Numbered from the stretch's first letter, positions 36,544 through 49,552 are shown. The stretch is DNA of 64,000 bases from Sinohyriopsis cumingii (GCA_028554795.2 JAPYKE020000033.1:4197501-4261500); one strand, 5' to 3'. The notes: generated by a model from the sequence alone, not told the origin. Numbers and translations: made by a program.

Positions 36544-37694
36544 GACTGCTATATGGATTATCTGCAGAGGTGGGCTCAACAACAAAAATGTAGTAATGAG
36601 CTAACAACCAGGCAAACAAATATTCTAGCCAAGTTTGATTTTGTCTGCACTGAGTGGTTTTGCACAATTTTGCTAGCATTAGCTTCTTTGGACAAGTAGA
36701 CTTACAAAAGTATAGATAGATTAAATCAAGATCCCCCCTTTAAATATTTCAGTTTAGTAACAGCATCATTTAAAAATCTTTAAATTCTGGGAATGGACAA
36801 AGTAGATTCTAGTGGGATTAGACAATAGATCAAATGTCCATGTGATCATGAGCTAAATGAATAAAAGCCAGCAAACTGTTCAAAACAGATCATAATGACC
36901 TTCTATTGTTGTTGGGGTGCATTACTAAAAGAGATAATTTCAATGACCTAGTTTGATGATTCTGGTATACACAGTGCTTGAAACTGAAACCAAGTCAGTA
37001 AAGTACAAAATATAGGTTACTTTGTACAGGTGAACAAATGAATGTCAAACCACTGGATACACATCCAGGATTTCTTCACAGGCATTAAAGCCATCAGGTC
37101 AGCGGTGTTGAGAGCTCAAATTACTGTTCAGTCCAATAGATAAACAATGCCACTACTTCACACAGTCCATCCGACCCTGGGGTCAAATGGATTTTTAGTG
37201 CTCATTTAAGTCATTTTTGCATCAAATTTGATGTAAACAGATGACAAGTCAATAACAGCACAAGAGATGTTGACTAAAGTCTTAACATTTATATATTTTC
37301 CACTACTTTTTTTACAGTCTCTTGAAGAATGAGGTAAAACCAAGAGAAACCATTTCTGCAAACATACTAATTTCAACTTCTGGTGACTTTTCAAAAAAAG
37401 CGAGAGTACCATCATCTAAGAAGCAGCTTCACTGAGAACAGTCTCAACTTTAAATGGTGATTTCTTTGGGAAAGTCCTTTCACGGTCAGACCATGCTGTT
37501 AATTTGAATCCCATTAGAGGCAGAGATGGCCCGAAAGCTTTGTATTAAGAATGTAAAGGCTCATACATGTCACTTCCAGTATACAGTCCCTAGTCCCCCT
37601 TCTTTTTCCGTATGACTCATTATGAACAACTTCAGAATGTCAAAAATTTCAGACTCAGAAGATTCTGGACCTGCTTTATGAAACAACCCTTGTC

Positions 37695-39020
37695 ATGGGC
37701 AATATACCTATTAGACCCTATACAAATAGACTTTAGAAATAGGAATGGACATGCCTATTAGACCCTATACAAATGGACTTTAGAAATAGGAATGGACATA
37801 CCTATTATACCCTATACAAATGGACTTTAGAAATAGGAATGGACATACCTATTATACCCTATACAAATGGACTTCAGAAGTAGGAACAGACATACCTATT
37901 AGACCATATATAAATGGACTTTAGAAGTAGGAATGGACATACCTATTATACCATATACAAATGGACTTTAGAAGTAGGAATGGACATGCCTATTAGACCC
38001 TATACAAATGGACTTTAGTAGTAGGAATGAACATGCCTATCAGACCCTATACAAATGGACTTTAGTAGTAGGAATGGACATGCCTATTAGACCCTATACA
38101 AATTGACTTTAGTAGTAGGAATGGACATGCCTATTAGACCCTATACAAATGGACTTTAGTAGTAGGAATGGACATGCCTATTAGACCCTATACAAATGGA
38201 CTTTAGTAGTAGGAATGGACATACCTATTAGACCCTATACAAATGGACTTTAGAAGTAGGAATGGACATACCTATTATACCATATGCAAATGGACTTAAG
38301 AAGTAGGAATGGACATACCTATTATACCATATACAAATGGACTTTAGAAGTAGGAATGGACATACCTACTATACCATATACAAATGGACTTTAGTAGTAG
38401 GATTGAACATAGCTACTAGACCCTATACAAATGGACTTTAGAAGTAGGAATGGACATACCTATTATACCATATACAAATGGACTTAAGAAGTAGGAATGG
38501 ACATACCTATTATACCATATACAAATGGACTTAAGAAGTGGGAATGGACATACCTATTATACCATATACAAATGGACTTTAGAAGTAGGAATGGACATAC
38601 CTACCATACCATATACAAATGGACTTTAGTAGTAGGAATGGACATACCTATTAGACCATATACATATGGACTTTAGAAGTAGGAATGGACATACCTATTA
38701 GACCATATCCAAATGGACTTTAGAAATAGGAATGGACATGCCTATTAGACCATATACAAATGGACTTTGGTAGTAGGAATGGCCATACCTATTAGACCAT
38801 ATACAAATGGACTTTAGAAATAGGAATGGACATGCCTATTAGACCATATACAAATGGACTTTAGTAGTAGGAATGGACATGCCTATTAGACCATATACAA
38901 ATGGACTTTAGAAATAGGAATGGATATGCCTATTATAACATATACAAATGGACTTTAGTAGTAGGACTGGACATGCCTATTAGACCATATACAAATAGTC
39001 TTTAGTAGTAGTAGGAATGG
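37695..39020 (+). repeat. Large minisatellite, 47-bp unit, about 28 copies
   Basis: This is the largest tandem array in the window. The unit is 'acctattataccatatacaa' plus 'atggactttagaagtaggaa' plus 'tggacat', 47 bp (for example 37707 to 37754). Variants at fixed positions (gaccc/accat, gaagt/gtagt/gaaat) appear in blocks, which suggests expansion of sub-groups. 47 is not a multiple of three, so it is not coding. Confidence 0.97.
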
Positions 39021-40017
39021 ACATGTGCAAAGCAGAATAGAACATCTTTAGAAAGTTAAAACTTTATATGTTAATCAATTCACTAATTTTAATCCAAATC
39101 TGATTAGTAATACAGGTCACAGTAGCAATACAGTTAATAAGATGCAAGATCACCTCATTAATATGCAAGGATACAAAACAATCTCTAGCAAGCCAACTTT
39201 TCAGAAAGACATGAGAACCTTTATTTTTTTATCCATTTAAGTATTTTCCATAATGTAGGAACGTATCAGTTTCCTGCAGTTATCTCGCAAGCAACAAACA
39301 TAAATAGTAGATGATAAAAATCACTCGTAGTGCTAATTTTTTGGTATAACAATTGCACTTTTAATGAAATCCAGATGGCTAATCATTAAAGATGATTGCC
39401 TTTTATTTCCAAACAAAACAGGCAACCAAATCTCACAAGTTAAAATATTAATAATTATCGCCAATTAATAGCTAGCAACATGCATCAAAAGAATCTACTG
39501 ACAAGCTGACAATTGTGAGTTGGCACATTCAGTTCATTTCAAAATCTCCATGGCTATGTCAACTAAGTGCATGTTAGTATTATCTTGCATACTAAATTAA
39601 GTGAGTTTTGACCAATCAAAACAGGGTTTTATTTAGAAATGACAAGTTTCACATACTAGAATGAAACAAACTAATGAGCAAAACTTGTGTGAGTATGCAG
39701 AAAACAAAGAAAATCAAACCTTTTGTTCTTCATTTGTTCTTGAAGTTTTCCATACATTTCAAGGACTGTTAAAGAGAAAATTAGAAAGTGTTAAAAACAC
39801 ATCAAATACATTGCTTGTAAAATGCAAGGACATTTTACAGGAAAATAACACACCAGACAACTATCAGCATGTAACCACTTCCAAATGTGAATACAGTGGA
39901 TGCAGATTGTCCCCAATAGGTTTTTTAAAAAAAACTGATGCTCATCTGAGTGAGAAGAAGTTACAAGAATTAAGGACCATTTCTTCATTTCAAAAGCTGA
40001 GTGTTTAAACCATTTCT

Positions 40018-40330
40018 GATATTTTTCAGCAGTAGTAAAATTTTCAAATTAGCTGCTGTGGTGGATATCAGATGTCACATTGGCACCATTTTCATATTGT
40101 ACCAAGTGGACATCATCAGAAATCTACTGGTGATAATTGTTGTAGCAGCCATTTAGGACGTATGATTGGAACCATTTTAATTTATGACCAACAAAACATC
40201 ATAAGATGTACATTGGTGAAAACAAGAGCAAAGATAATATTTTCAAGATGACTACAATGGTGAAATATCGAGGGTCATTTTGTAACACTATCTGTAGGAC
40301 CAACCTGACCCCACAAGAACTCATTCTGTT
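40018..40330 (+). repeat. Dispersed 'aagatggc' repeat units
   Basis: Two diverged units are recognisable by 'gatgtcacattggcaccatt' and 'tattttcaagatgactacaa'. The upstream segment also resembles 18340-18430. Confidence 0.7.
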
Positions 40331-40359
40331 GAAAAACCCATGTCAAAATGAGTTCCCAT

Positions 40360-40974
40360 GTAACTAATTACCCCAAGCACCTCATTCGTTCATCAGAAGG
40401 TAATAACCTACTTCTGAGCTTTGTAGCATCAAAGTTATTTAAGATACACCAAAGTGGGTGGTATTACAAAAAAGTAGACATTTAGCTGTACAATGATACC
40501 AAATAATCTGGACTTTCTACTCACATTACAAAATACAGAGGGAAAACATATTTTTTTAGACCTGATTTTTTTACACCAAGAATTTGACCATTGTCAGAAT
40601 CGGATTTATGATTTTAGACTTTTTGGCCTCGGGTCTAAGGAAGACCAGTCTGAACTGCACACAGATAGGTGAACCTTATCAACAAGTAGGATAAGTTGGG
40701 GATCTGGAGTTAAAAGTGGCTAGGACATGCAAATGACAGGGTCTAAATTAGCAAAAAAATAAAAATGAAACAAGAATTCAACTTTTACCCTTCTGCACAT
40801 GTGCAAGCAAAATAGCCAATGAAAAACATCATTTCTAACACAACTAGGCACCAGGCTAAACAAAAATCTCTTGGAAGCAGATTTATTTGGATGTGTTCAG
40901 AAGTAGTCCCCAAAATGATTCCTGCTCCCATGTAAGGTGAAAATAACAAAATTCTGCAGGGGTTAATGAGTTAA
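40360..40974. mobile_element. Second copy of the TTAA MITE (inverted, diverged)
   Basis: The right end, AGGGGTTAATGAG plus TTAA (40958-40974), matches the terminus at 21025-21041 with one change. The left end at about 40360 (gtaactaattacccca) is more decayed. Inner text such as 'gataccaaataatctgga' and 'aagtgggtggtatta' matches the first copy in reverse orientation. It is about 615 bp and lacks the 167-bp duplication. Confidence 0.75.
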
Positions 40975-41219
40975 AAGGAGTAATTACGACAAGGTTTTTT
41001 AATCAGTGAGATAAATTTATACTGTTCAAGAGAATTTAAACATGGTATACTTAGAAACTAGAGGCCCTCTTGTCCAGTCAGCAAATACGTTTCTAAACAA
41101 ACAAAATACACAGGACTTTTCAAATGAATTTATATTGTCCATATATATGATTGAAATAAATATCAGTGATTGGTGAAATGGTATTTGACTGTAAATCACT
41201 CATGATGCCTCAGTCATTC

Positions 41220-43407
41220 TGTGCGTGGTCTTCACAGTGGAGGTGCCATCAGTGTGCCAGCATTGGTGATTTGTTAGTATTTTATTGCTCCATCGCGAAG
41301 AAAAAGTGGTGGGATTAAATCCCCCAATGCAGTGCAAGGGGTTCCAAAAGTACACATGTGCTGTACTGTATCAATATTGCTTCGACTACCCAGGCTTTTA
41401 AATCCAGGACTGGAGATATAAAGGTTGGAAGTTTGGTATTCCAACTTGTTGCAAACAGGTCCACCAATGGTCAGTTAAATCAAGTACATATCTGAGTAAA
41501 AAGTGAGGGACAAAGAGACTATTCTGTCTGCATTAGTTGATTGCTCTGGGACAAAGACTCGGCTAGTATGTTAGGCATCCCAGGATATGGTGAACTTGTA
41601 AATGGATTTGTTGTTGACAATACCACTTTTGAAAGTCCCACACCAAGATGCAAGGGTCTTGGAACTTGGCTCCTCCTTATCATTTGAGATAAGTCACCAC
41701 AGTAGAGTTGTCGTGTCAGGTTGAAATATAAATCACCTGATTTTTCTGCAGTATGTCATCCAGGTAACTCAATTTTACTGCCGTAGAAAAGATTCAGACA
41801 TGTGCCATGATTCATCATACAAGTGAAGATCCAGGGGCTGATGATGCCTCCCAATGGAAGTGTCCACAACTGGTATACAATGTATGCAAATCACAGGAAT
41901 GTCCTGGAAGTCTTGTGAATAGGGACATAAAGGTATGTGTCTTTTAAGCCCTCACTGATGGTGAAGTCTCTCTCTTGGATGACATTCCAAATACACCATG
42001 GTATTTCCACTGAGAACCAAGTGGCATGAATGGATTGATTGACGGCGCTTAGGCCAATGACCAGAGGAAAAGTGCTGTTTGCCTTTGGGACCAAGAAAAG
42101 TCTGGCATAAAACCCCAGAAAAATGTTGAATGAACATTATAACCACCTTGAAGCTTTATCTGCTTTGGCTTGCAAGAACTTTTATTGGTTTCAGAGGTTT
42201 GTGTACTATGTGTGGCCCTTGGGTCCTTTTGTTGACTTCCTGTATTAGCCTTGAATGGATGCCGTGGTTGCAGGGGAGGGATATTGGTCTCCTTGGTGGG
42301 TTGTTAGCTGGCCTTTAAATAGACAGAAGATACATGTTGTGCTCTACATTTGACCTTAGGGTGGTCCTTCAGGAAAGTGCAGGCAGAGAACACAGAGTTA
42401 TATTCTATGGACTGTAAATTGTAGCTGCAGTTACAGTATTGGCCAAAGTGTGTTGCACAGCTCTGTTCAGTACTTGTGCCATTCTTGAGACTGACTCCAA
42501 TACATGCTTTGAGGTATTTGGAGTTAGAAAGATAAGTTATGTTCCACCTGTTGGAAGACAGCCATAGAGACAAAGTCCAACATTGAAGCCAAGCAACAAT
42601 ACTGTGCACTATTAGCTGCCAAGTGTCATCAGAGGCTATTCAATCCATACATTTGCAGTGTGGCTTTGTCATCATTCCTAAAGCTGTTACATCATTGTTG
42701 ACTGCTTGGGTTCCAAATGAAATACTGATGTATGGCCAAGGTAGAACCCCCGAGAAGCAGATGATGAAGGCAGGTCAGAATGTCCATAACTTTCCTAGAC
42801 AGTGGAAGTAACTTAAGTTGGACTCTTTCATTTCATAAGATCAACAGATGCTGGAGCTCTTGTCCAGGTTGTTGAAGGAGTGGGAGGAGGAGGAGGGCAA
42901 AAACTCTGGAGGTAAAATGAGTGTCAAATGAGTGTCTTGGGGTGAAATGTGGGTTAGCTTGATCACTGTACATGTTTGCAATAGTCAGGTTCGACGGACT
43001 GGTAGTGACTGAACCTGAAATATTGTTTTGGCCTTTTGTGATCCCTAGTTTATGGCCCAGGCCAGTTGCAATGGAAATAGGTCATACATGTATTAAGGAT
43101 ATCATCTGGATCTTCGGGTTGGAGATGAGTTACAGGATGTTTGATCTATGTAACCAGTCTGTATGTCTGCTGAGTGAGAAGGCTGTTTGTTGAGCTCTGT
43201 TCCTTGCTGTTCCACAATAGGAATAGAATCAAACCCTGAGGAGGCAAGGTAGACGGAGTTGCCAATAATGCTGAGTCCATTGGTGGTGACTTGGGTGTTG
43301 GAGCTGTTTCGGAGTGTGTCAATGTCCAGTGTTTCAAGGCTGAAGGGTAAGAGCTGACTTATCTCCCTTGTCCACCAGAATTTCTCACATGGAGGAAAGG
43401 ACAGCAT
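41220..43407 (-). pseudogene. DIRS-type retrotransposon relic (gag, RT, RNase H)
   Basis: This is a degenerate pol-like region on the minus strand. At about 42,090-41,890 the frame reads FLVPKANSTFPLVIGLSAVN and later LKDTYLYVPIHKTSRTFL, matching the DIRS reverse-transcriptase pattern FLVPKKDG...DLSALN...DLKDAYLHVPI. At 41755-41766 is YLDD, the catalytic box of the polymerase. Just below, at about 41,710-41,690, is HDNSTVVTYL, the DIRS RNase H motif, followed by LQVHHILGCL. YLDD and DNSTVV lie only some 40 bp apart, so an internal deletion removed the RT thumb and first part of RNase H. The stretch 43407-43102 (EKFWWTREISQLLPFSLETL) may be the gag-like protein. No tyrosine recombinase was recognised. 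It is inactive. Confidence 0.75.
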
Positions 43408-43599
43408 GCAGACATGACATCTTCACTCATAGCTGTGTGTTTCTGTGCTTTGTCCGTAGTTCTAATTTGTAAGACAAATACAGCAAAACATACAAAACTG
43501 TAGGCCTGCACATGTCTTTATAATTCAGTGTCAGTGCTGAGCTAACTCTTAAACAGTTGACCTGAAACTTGATAACAGACAGTCTGATAAAGCAATGAA

Positions 43600-44370
43600 T
43601 TCTACAAGTAAAATATAATAGCAATACCACCTTTAGGGAGGAAAAGTGTAAACCTTTGGGCCTGCACGTGTTGTTTGAATAGAGTTGGTGCATAGCTATA
43701 CCAAATGATTGTTACCTGGAAAATACTGATAGCAGACGATCTCAATACAACACTACCTGTAGGGAAGGTCAAGGATGGCATATACAGATAGAATCATTGA
43801 AGCAATGAGGTGGTAAAGGAAACTCATCTGTATGTACCAGAAATGATGAAATTATACATATATAGTTTCTTATGGGCATAATCACATGTACGCATATAAA
43901 TATTGTTGCCCGAACCTATCTTGTGAAGTTGTATATGCCACACATGTGAGTGACTAAGTGCTTGTTAAATATCATGGAACACTTATTCAGATAAACATCA
44001 CTAAGTGTCGCCTATAGAAACATATATGAGCAAGGTGCAACTGAGTAAACCGTGTATAGAAAGATTACCTATACTAGATATGTACTTGTCCGGCCAGTGC
44101 GGAAGCAATACAGAAATGTACACAAGTGTCTATATTACAAACAAAAACCTTCAAATAAAAGGGAACTGAGGCAGTGAAATAGCTACGTACAAATTAGGTA
44201 CAACAATATCCACTATGAAGCAAATACCTGTAGGGAGAAATGCCCACAGACCGTCCATACAAGTAAAATCACTGAAGTTGGTGCTTGGATGCTTCAAATG
44301 CCTCGGAATAGAAACTCACCAATATGTACCACATCGTAATGAATTACACATATGTTAATTTTTTTAAAGA
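43600..44370 (+). repeat. Diverged direct duplications
   Basis: The words 'cctgtaggga' plus 'aatcactgaag/aatcattgaag' and 'atgtacca...gatgaaatta' recur at about 43,757-43,865 and 44,226-44,350, with a weaker echo near 43,627. Function and family are unknown. Confidence 0.5.
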
Positions 44371-45664
44371 AGTGCTGGAGGCTTACACATACATAAAATA
44401 ATTATATCCTGAACTTAGGCTCCCCATGCAAGTACCTAAATGTGCGACAATGACAAAGCATCAACAAACTGTAAAGGTAGACCTTTGTCAGCATAGGAAG
44501 AGAAAATGTTTAAAACATTGATGGAGTATACTTTCCTTAGAAGTAAAAAAACTCCTCCAACTTGTATTGGCATATCTTCCACATAGATTCTGGCTTTTGC
44601 CAAGTCTCTCTTGACTAGAGCATGCTTAAGGGCATGAGCAGAAGTAGCACCTGACAGGTTCATATATTTTGCCACCAATCCTTATACCTAAGGGAAGATC
44701 ACTCTGCCCAACCGACATCTAGGTTGGCAGACAACTTTAGCTCATTTTAGTTATAAGTAGTATCTGGGAAGGCAGGATTTGCAAGGTAGTAGTAGTTCTC
44801 CTAAGGTATTATGATTGGGTAAAGCATGTAAAGAAATTCAGTAATATCATGTGGGTAAGTACTTAGCACATCATTTGAAATGTTAATATTGTCTATCAGC
44901 AACAGTATCTTGTGTCATCATGTTGTGTAAAAGTAAACCATTATTTAACAAACATTTAGCCCGACAAAAAAATGTACAATTTTAATGACCCACATTTGAA
45001 TTTCCTTGATTGTGTAGTTAGAATGATGCAATAAAACTGGTAATAATAATGCAGACTGTATTTATTATGTCTAATAGTTTAGGATCTTCTTTATGATAAA
45101 AATATACTTGGTCTGTAACAATACTGTCCCTGTTAAAAACAAAACAAAAATAGCACAAAAGATGCAGAGTTGTTTACAGTGAAAGCTTGATAGTACATAA
45201 TATACACTCTTACCTAACAAACTAATCAAGTTTCAAGATATATTTCATTGACCTTATTAAGGTAGGTAAGAATTTAGAAAAGATATTGTAGCTAGTGGTG
45301 TCTGATACTTAATAAACCTAATTGTCCTAGATATTTCATTCCTCACTACAGTACCAGCGGGCTTATCTATCCCACAACGCCTAACTACAGTACCAGCTGG
45401 ATTACATCAGAAGTGCATATCTACAAGCAATGAGTGTTGGCTGCACACATAAATGTAACCCTGTTAAATGTCATAGTAAGCCTATGCTGCTTAATTCCAC
45501 CCTGGGCAGCTTTTGCACTGAGGTTAAATGGAAAAATTAAAACAGGACATCCAATCTGAAAATCAGTAGTCTTCATAAATACTATGAATTATATTTTATT
45601 CATGATGTGCCAATTTTTCATTAATTACATGGATGCTGCAAATAACAAATACTCAACATAGCAA

Positions 45665-45835
45665 AGGAATATTTCTCTAATTGTGAGGAAAAGCCAACAT
45701 CTTCTCCAACAGAAAAATTGATTTAAGAGAAGGCTTTAACAAGATTTTCAAGATGGCTGCTATGGTGGCCATATTGAATGTCAGATTGGCACCATTTTAA
45801 TTTAGGACCCACTAGATGTTTCCACAAGAAAACAA
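45665..45835 (+). repeat. Dispersed 'aagatggc' repeat unit
   Basis: One well-preserved unit contains 'gattttcaagatggctgcta' and 'tgtcagattggcaccatttt'. A TG/TA microsatellite follows at 45839-45881. Confidence 0.85.
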
Positions 45836-45849
45836 TGTGTGTATGTATA

Positions 45850-45880
<31 letters not shown>

Positions 45881-45935
45881 CTCTCTCTGGGAGTCGCAAT
45901 AACATTTCTGAGATAATGGTAACCATGCTATATTA

Positions 45936-47370
45936 CACCTCTCCCTCGATAACTTGCACACAACGGGGTCCACAAACATAAACTGCACTATAAACGAGGT
46001 GCGAGTTACCGAGGGACCTCCAAAAATTGAAGAAGAAAAAAAAAATCACTTTGACATCAAGAAAACTGGGGGGAGGGGGGATTAGGGAACTGGGCTGTTT
46101 ATTGTCTGAATCCTCATTTTACAATCACGTCGATAATAATTTTTAATAACGCGCTTTTTCTAATTAAGTTGTTTGTTATTCTGTTTAAATAACATTTTCA
46201 AAATGTCCAATATATGAAACATCGTTCCAACTGGTTTCAACAACCATCACGTGTACACGAAAAAATCTGTGTATTACATCACTGCTTTTTGTTTTCTTGA
46301 TGAGTCTGGTTCCCATATTGGTGTTTAATATTATCCTGCCAAATTGGGAGTCCACAGAACAGGGAACTGACTAACTGTTGATACACCACCAAACAAGATT
46401 CCTTTTTTTTCAAACACACGCCACATATTTCGTGAGACAACCGTCTAAGTCGAAACTCAATTTCTGTATTGTTCAATTAGTACAATATTGATGTCATGAT
46501 TTCATTGGAAGTTCTCTAAGTGCCAGTTCAAGAATTCTCTGAAACTCGCTTGCCCACAATGGCCCGTATCTGTGAAATCAAGCTCTTTATTTAATGTTAC
46601 ATATACAATAACATTTATAAGTGTTCGACTGATCAAATGAAGTTGAGTTCACCCGACATACGACCATGGCTGCTAGATTTTAGGTTTGTGGGATTTTCAT
46701 GCCTTTTAACTTTCCTTTCAATCCACCTCCTTTATTTGATTCAGAAGACATACTTAACGTGGTAATACAAAGGAGGACAGCTTTTAATTCAGTGTTACAG
46801 TACAACAAATACTTCCGGAAGTCAGTTATCAAAACACGGTCGGCACTTAATTAGGTTCTCAGAGAAACGTTCGCGGACATAGCTGTTACGGTAGATTGAC
46901 ACATTTTACATTTAATTACAAGAGGACACATTGCACTGATGATGACTACACTTAAAAGGAACTAAAATATAGAACCAGAACACAAATTTCAATTGATAAA
47001 AGAATTATTTATTTTGTATTTATTTATTAAAGTACTGCATCAACTTGGCGTAAGTGACATTTTCATTAATCAAAATTTCCTTACATATCATCAATTGCAG
47101 AATGTTGTTTGGAAAGAAAATGTAAAACAACTGTATGACGTATTTTTAAATTTGATATTTCAAAGTGTTGATTAAAATTTCCAGGTCCTATCTACCGTTT
47201 TCGACAAAAAATGAGCAATACATCAAAGTTTCCATTACCAATTTTGATCATGATATTCTTCAAGTTCAACAAATAGGTATTAATTTTTAGGGCATTTTCT
47301 GGTTTAAAGAATGGGGGCCACGCCTGACCCTGCATTATAAGCGGGTTTGCGAGTTATCAAGGGAGTGGTG
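45936..47370. mobile_element. Tigger-like DNA transposon, non-autonomous (copy 1)
   Basis: The termini are inverted repeats: CACCTCTCCCTCGATAACTT at the left and, read inward on the other strand, CACCACTCCCTTGATAACTC at the right. TA dinucleotides flank both sides (45934-45935 and 47371-47372). TA duplication plus a 'CCCTCGATAACTCGC'-type end fits the Tc1/mariner-pogo (Tigger) group. The 1,435-bp body shows no clear transposase and is about the same length as the copy at 50154-51649, with which it aligns throughout. Confidence 0.8.
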
Positions 47371-47838
47371 TATAAGGATTCTTTTAGTGAAAACCCCATC
47401 TTGTTAATACCATGCTATTAAGGTAGTAGAGATAACAAGGCATTTTAAATGGTCACTTATTTTCAGGTAGCATTGGGTTATCCAATATGTACAGCCCCGT
47501 ATGCACTATAATCAACAGTTATCCACAAGTTGGAATAAGTTGCTTGTAATTCAAACATCTGTCACTTTTTATCTATCAAATTTGCTGTCCTTTAACTGTT
47601 CTTTTTCACATAAGGCTTTGTAAAGATGTTTGTATCTAATAATATGAAAATTAGTTTAAATGTATGCATGCTGTTAGAGCAGTCCTGGTTCTTTCTGTAA
47701 ACATGGGACTGGCACCTAAACTATCTCTCTCTTTTTGACAAAAGTAGCCAACACTTCGTCCACCCAAAATTAAACAGTTCATCCCCATGGAGCTAAGATT
47801 ACATACTGAATAGTCGAGGTAAAAAACACTGCTCTTAC

Positions 47839-47977
47839 CTGGAAGACAAAGACTCAGTTTCTCTATGGCTGATGCAATGTTCTTTTGTATCTTGCGATTC
47901 CTAATCAGTTCCTCCCCTTTTTTCAACAACGGACTGCAGGAAAGCTGAAGACTTTCATCAATGGCTGATATTTCACC
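47839..47977 (-). CDS. EXOC6: EXOC6/Sec15 coding exon (RNRKIQKNI segment)
   Basis: This 139-nt exon reads 46 codons plus one base. It contains LLKKGEELIRNRKIQKNI and AIEKLSLCLP, matching the Sec15 segment known in vertebrates as I(I/R)..R.QQRNI..V.EKLQLCLP. In the family this is part of the N-terminal helical region of the vesicle-tethering subunit. The acceptor TAG is at 47978-47980 after a T/A-rich tract, and the donor GTAAGAGC follows CTTCCAG. The 5' junction is phase 0, continuous with the exon at 54083-54248. The 3' junction leaves one base (G), so the next exon must start by completing a G.. codon, as expected for the conserved valine after CLP. The exon at 33,964 does not satisfy this directly, so one small exon is missing between them. 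Confidence 0.93.
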
Positions 47978-49228
47978 CTATTTTTTTTTAAAAAAAAAGA
48001 CAAAATGTATTTATTTGAATTTTAGAGAGAAGTGGCTTCTCCTTTTGGACAGAACAGGGAGAAGTGAGAGCTAAACGGAGAGGTGGGAGCAAAGCAAAAC
48101 ACTATATATATATATATATGAATTATGCCCTCTATTTCCCAGTATGCATATTTGCATTTAACAGTGGTATTAAGCAATACTTTATTTTCAAGTAGAAAAT
48201 TTTCTGAGTTCTATTACTACTATCTATATTATAAACACATTTGTTGCATGTTTAAAAACTATCGTATTCATATGCAGTGTATTTTGGCAAATTTGACTGA
48301 AAAAAAGATCAATATGAATGTCATTACAAGTTTGTACAAATGTCTAATCAACTCCTTAATCAAGAATTTTTCTTTTCACTTTCTAAAATTTCACTATAAA
48401 ATGGAAGTTGACAAGATTTCTAAAATTGTTTTAAACAACCCGTCTCCTGTACATGAGAGTAAATGCACACGTCTTTAAGATCATAATGCTCATCCTAATT
48501 TCTTTGTTGCAGATAAAACTTTACCATAACTGTTCATAGACAACACAATGAAGAACTAAAGTCAGTATATGAATGAACTAAACCCTTTTTTTTAAAACCA
48601 AATCAACACAGTTTTCTTAACATAACCACTAACTTTATAGTTTCGTTCAACAGTCCACTGATTGGATTGCAAATATTAGGTTTTATTATCTGTCTACATA
48701 CTATGTAATGTTAGGCATTGGTTAAATAGTATTTGATTTTCTGGGTTTTTTCTTCTTCGCATTTTCACAAAAATGAGTGAACTCAGAATACAACCTTGAC
48801 CTTACAGCATTGTCCTGTATGTTTCTGACCTATATAATAGCATTTAAAGCTAAATCTTCAATAACGTAATATTCAGACTCTGCTTTCTATGCATTGTATA
48901 TTTGCCCAATGGTTTATAAAAAGAGACAATCAAATAAAGTGCACTTCTCTGACACACCGACGTCTGCCTTTATTATCCCATAACAGGTTCACTTACAGCT
49001 CCAAACTGATTTTTGTGAAGAAAATAATGTACATGTTGCAGTTAAAATATTCATGTTACTGATTCTATTCATAAAACACAAATTGCTATTTACATAATTT
49101 TAAGTTTCAAAACACAAATTTGTATGTTTCTATGATCAAAGGATAACTTGCAGAAATTATGCAGTAATAGTTGCTAACTTACTTGAGAAAGGGTTAATGG
49201 TCAATCAGATATCAAAACACATGTATAA

Positions 49229-49552
49229 GTGTGTGTGCGTGTGTTTTAGATTTTTAATGTAGCTTAAAAAATTTTCAGTCATGTCGCTATGATGTCGGCA
49301 GTGTGACAGTTTATAGTGATGTCCAGCACTGAGCATCATGCCGTAGACATGTAGCATGATGTCCCACCCAGTCACATTATCCTGACACCAGGCCGACCAG
49401 TCCTAACACTAACCTCTTAATGCTGAGCACCATGCAAGGCAGCTGTTAGTACCATTTTTGTAAATTTTTAGTATGACTCAGCTGGGGTTCAAACCCGCGA
49501 CCTCCCACATCCAAAGTGGATGCTCTAACCATTAGGCCACCCAAGCAGTCGA
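49229..49552 (-). mobile_element. tRNA-derived SINE, family A
   Basis: On the minus strand the head has a pol III A box-like TGGCCTAATGG (complement of 49529-49539) and a B box-like GGGTTTGAACC (complement of 49486-49496), followed by a body of about 230 bp and a (CA)n tail (49231-49244). A closely similar copy is at 59409-59726 and fragments are at 30381-30580 and 18535-18590. These are not functional tRNA genes. Confidence 0.88.

Larger units (their letters stand above)
33967..47838 (-). other. EXOC6 intron(s), 13.9 kb, minisatellites and retroelement
   Basis: The interval should contain one exon of about 46 nt that was not located. Contents in order are the 42-bp array (34390-34975), a mixed array (35390-35880), short repeats (36395-36543), the 47-bp array (37695-39020), the MITE copy (40360-40974), a DIRS relic (41220-43407), diverged duplicated segments (about 43600-44360) and a Tigger-like element (45936-47370). 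The plus-strand open frame at 39661-40008 (115 codons) matches nothing I recognise. Confidence 0.65.

Noticed and set aside
39661-40008. Plus-strand 115-codon open frame
   Set aside because: It is not recognised. Its 3' part overlaps sequence that recurs as a non-coding repeat (compare 18340-18430), so coding is unlikely.
44436-44678. Minus-strand 80-codon frame as a possible tyrosine recombinase of the DIRS relic
   Set aside because: No recombinase motif is visible and it lies on the wrong side of the gag/RT order. Left unassigned.
48125-48478. Plus-strand 117-codon open frame
   Set aside because: It has A/T-rich composition typical of intron, no motif, no family resemblance and no splice context.
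49486-49539. Possible tRNA gene on the minus strand
   Set aside because: The A and B boxes belong to a SINE head. The cloverleaf is incomplete and the same sequence recurs with a SINE body at 59409-59726 and 30381-30580.
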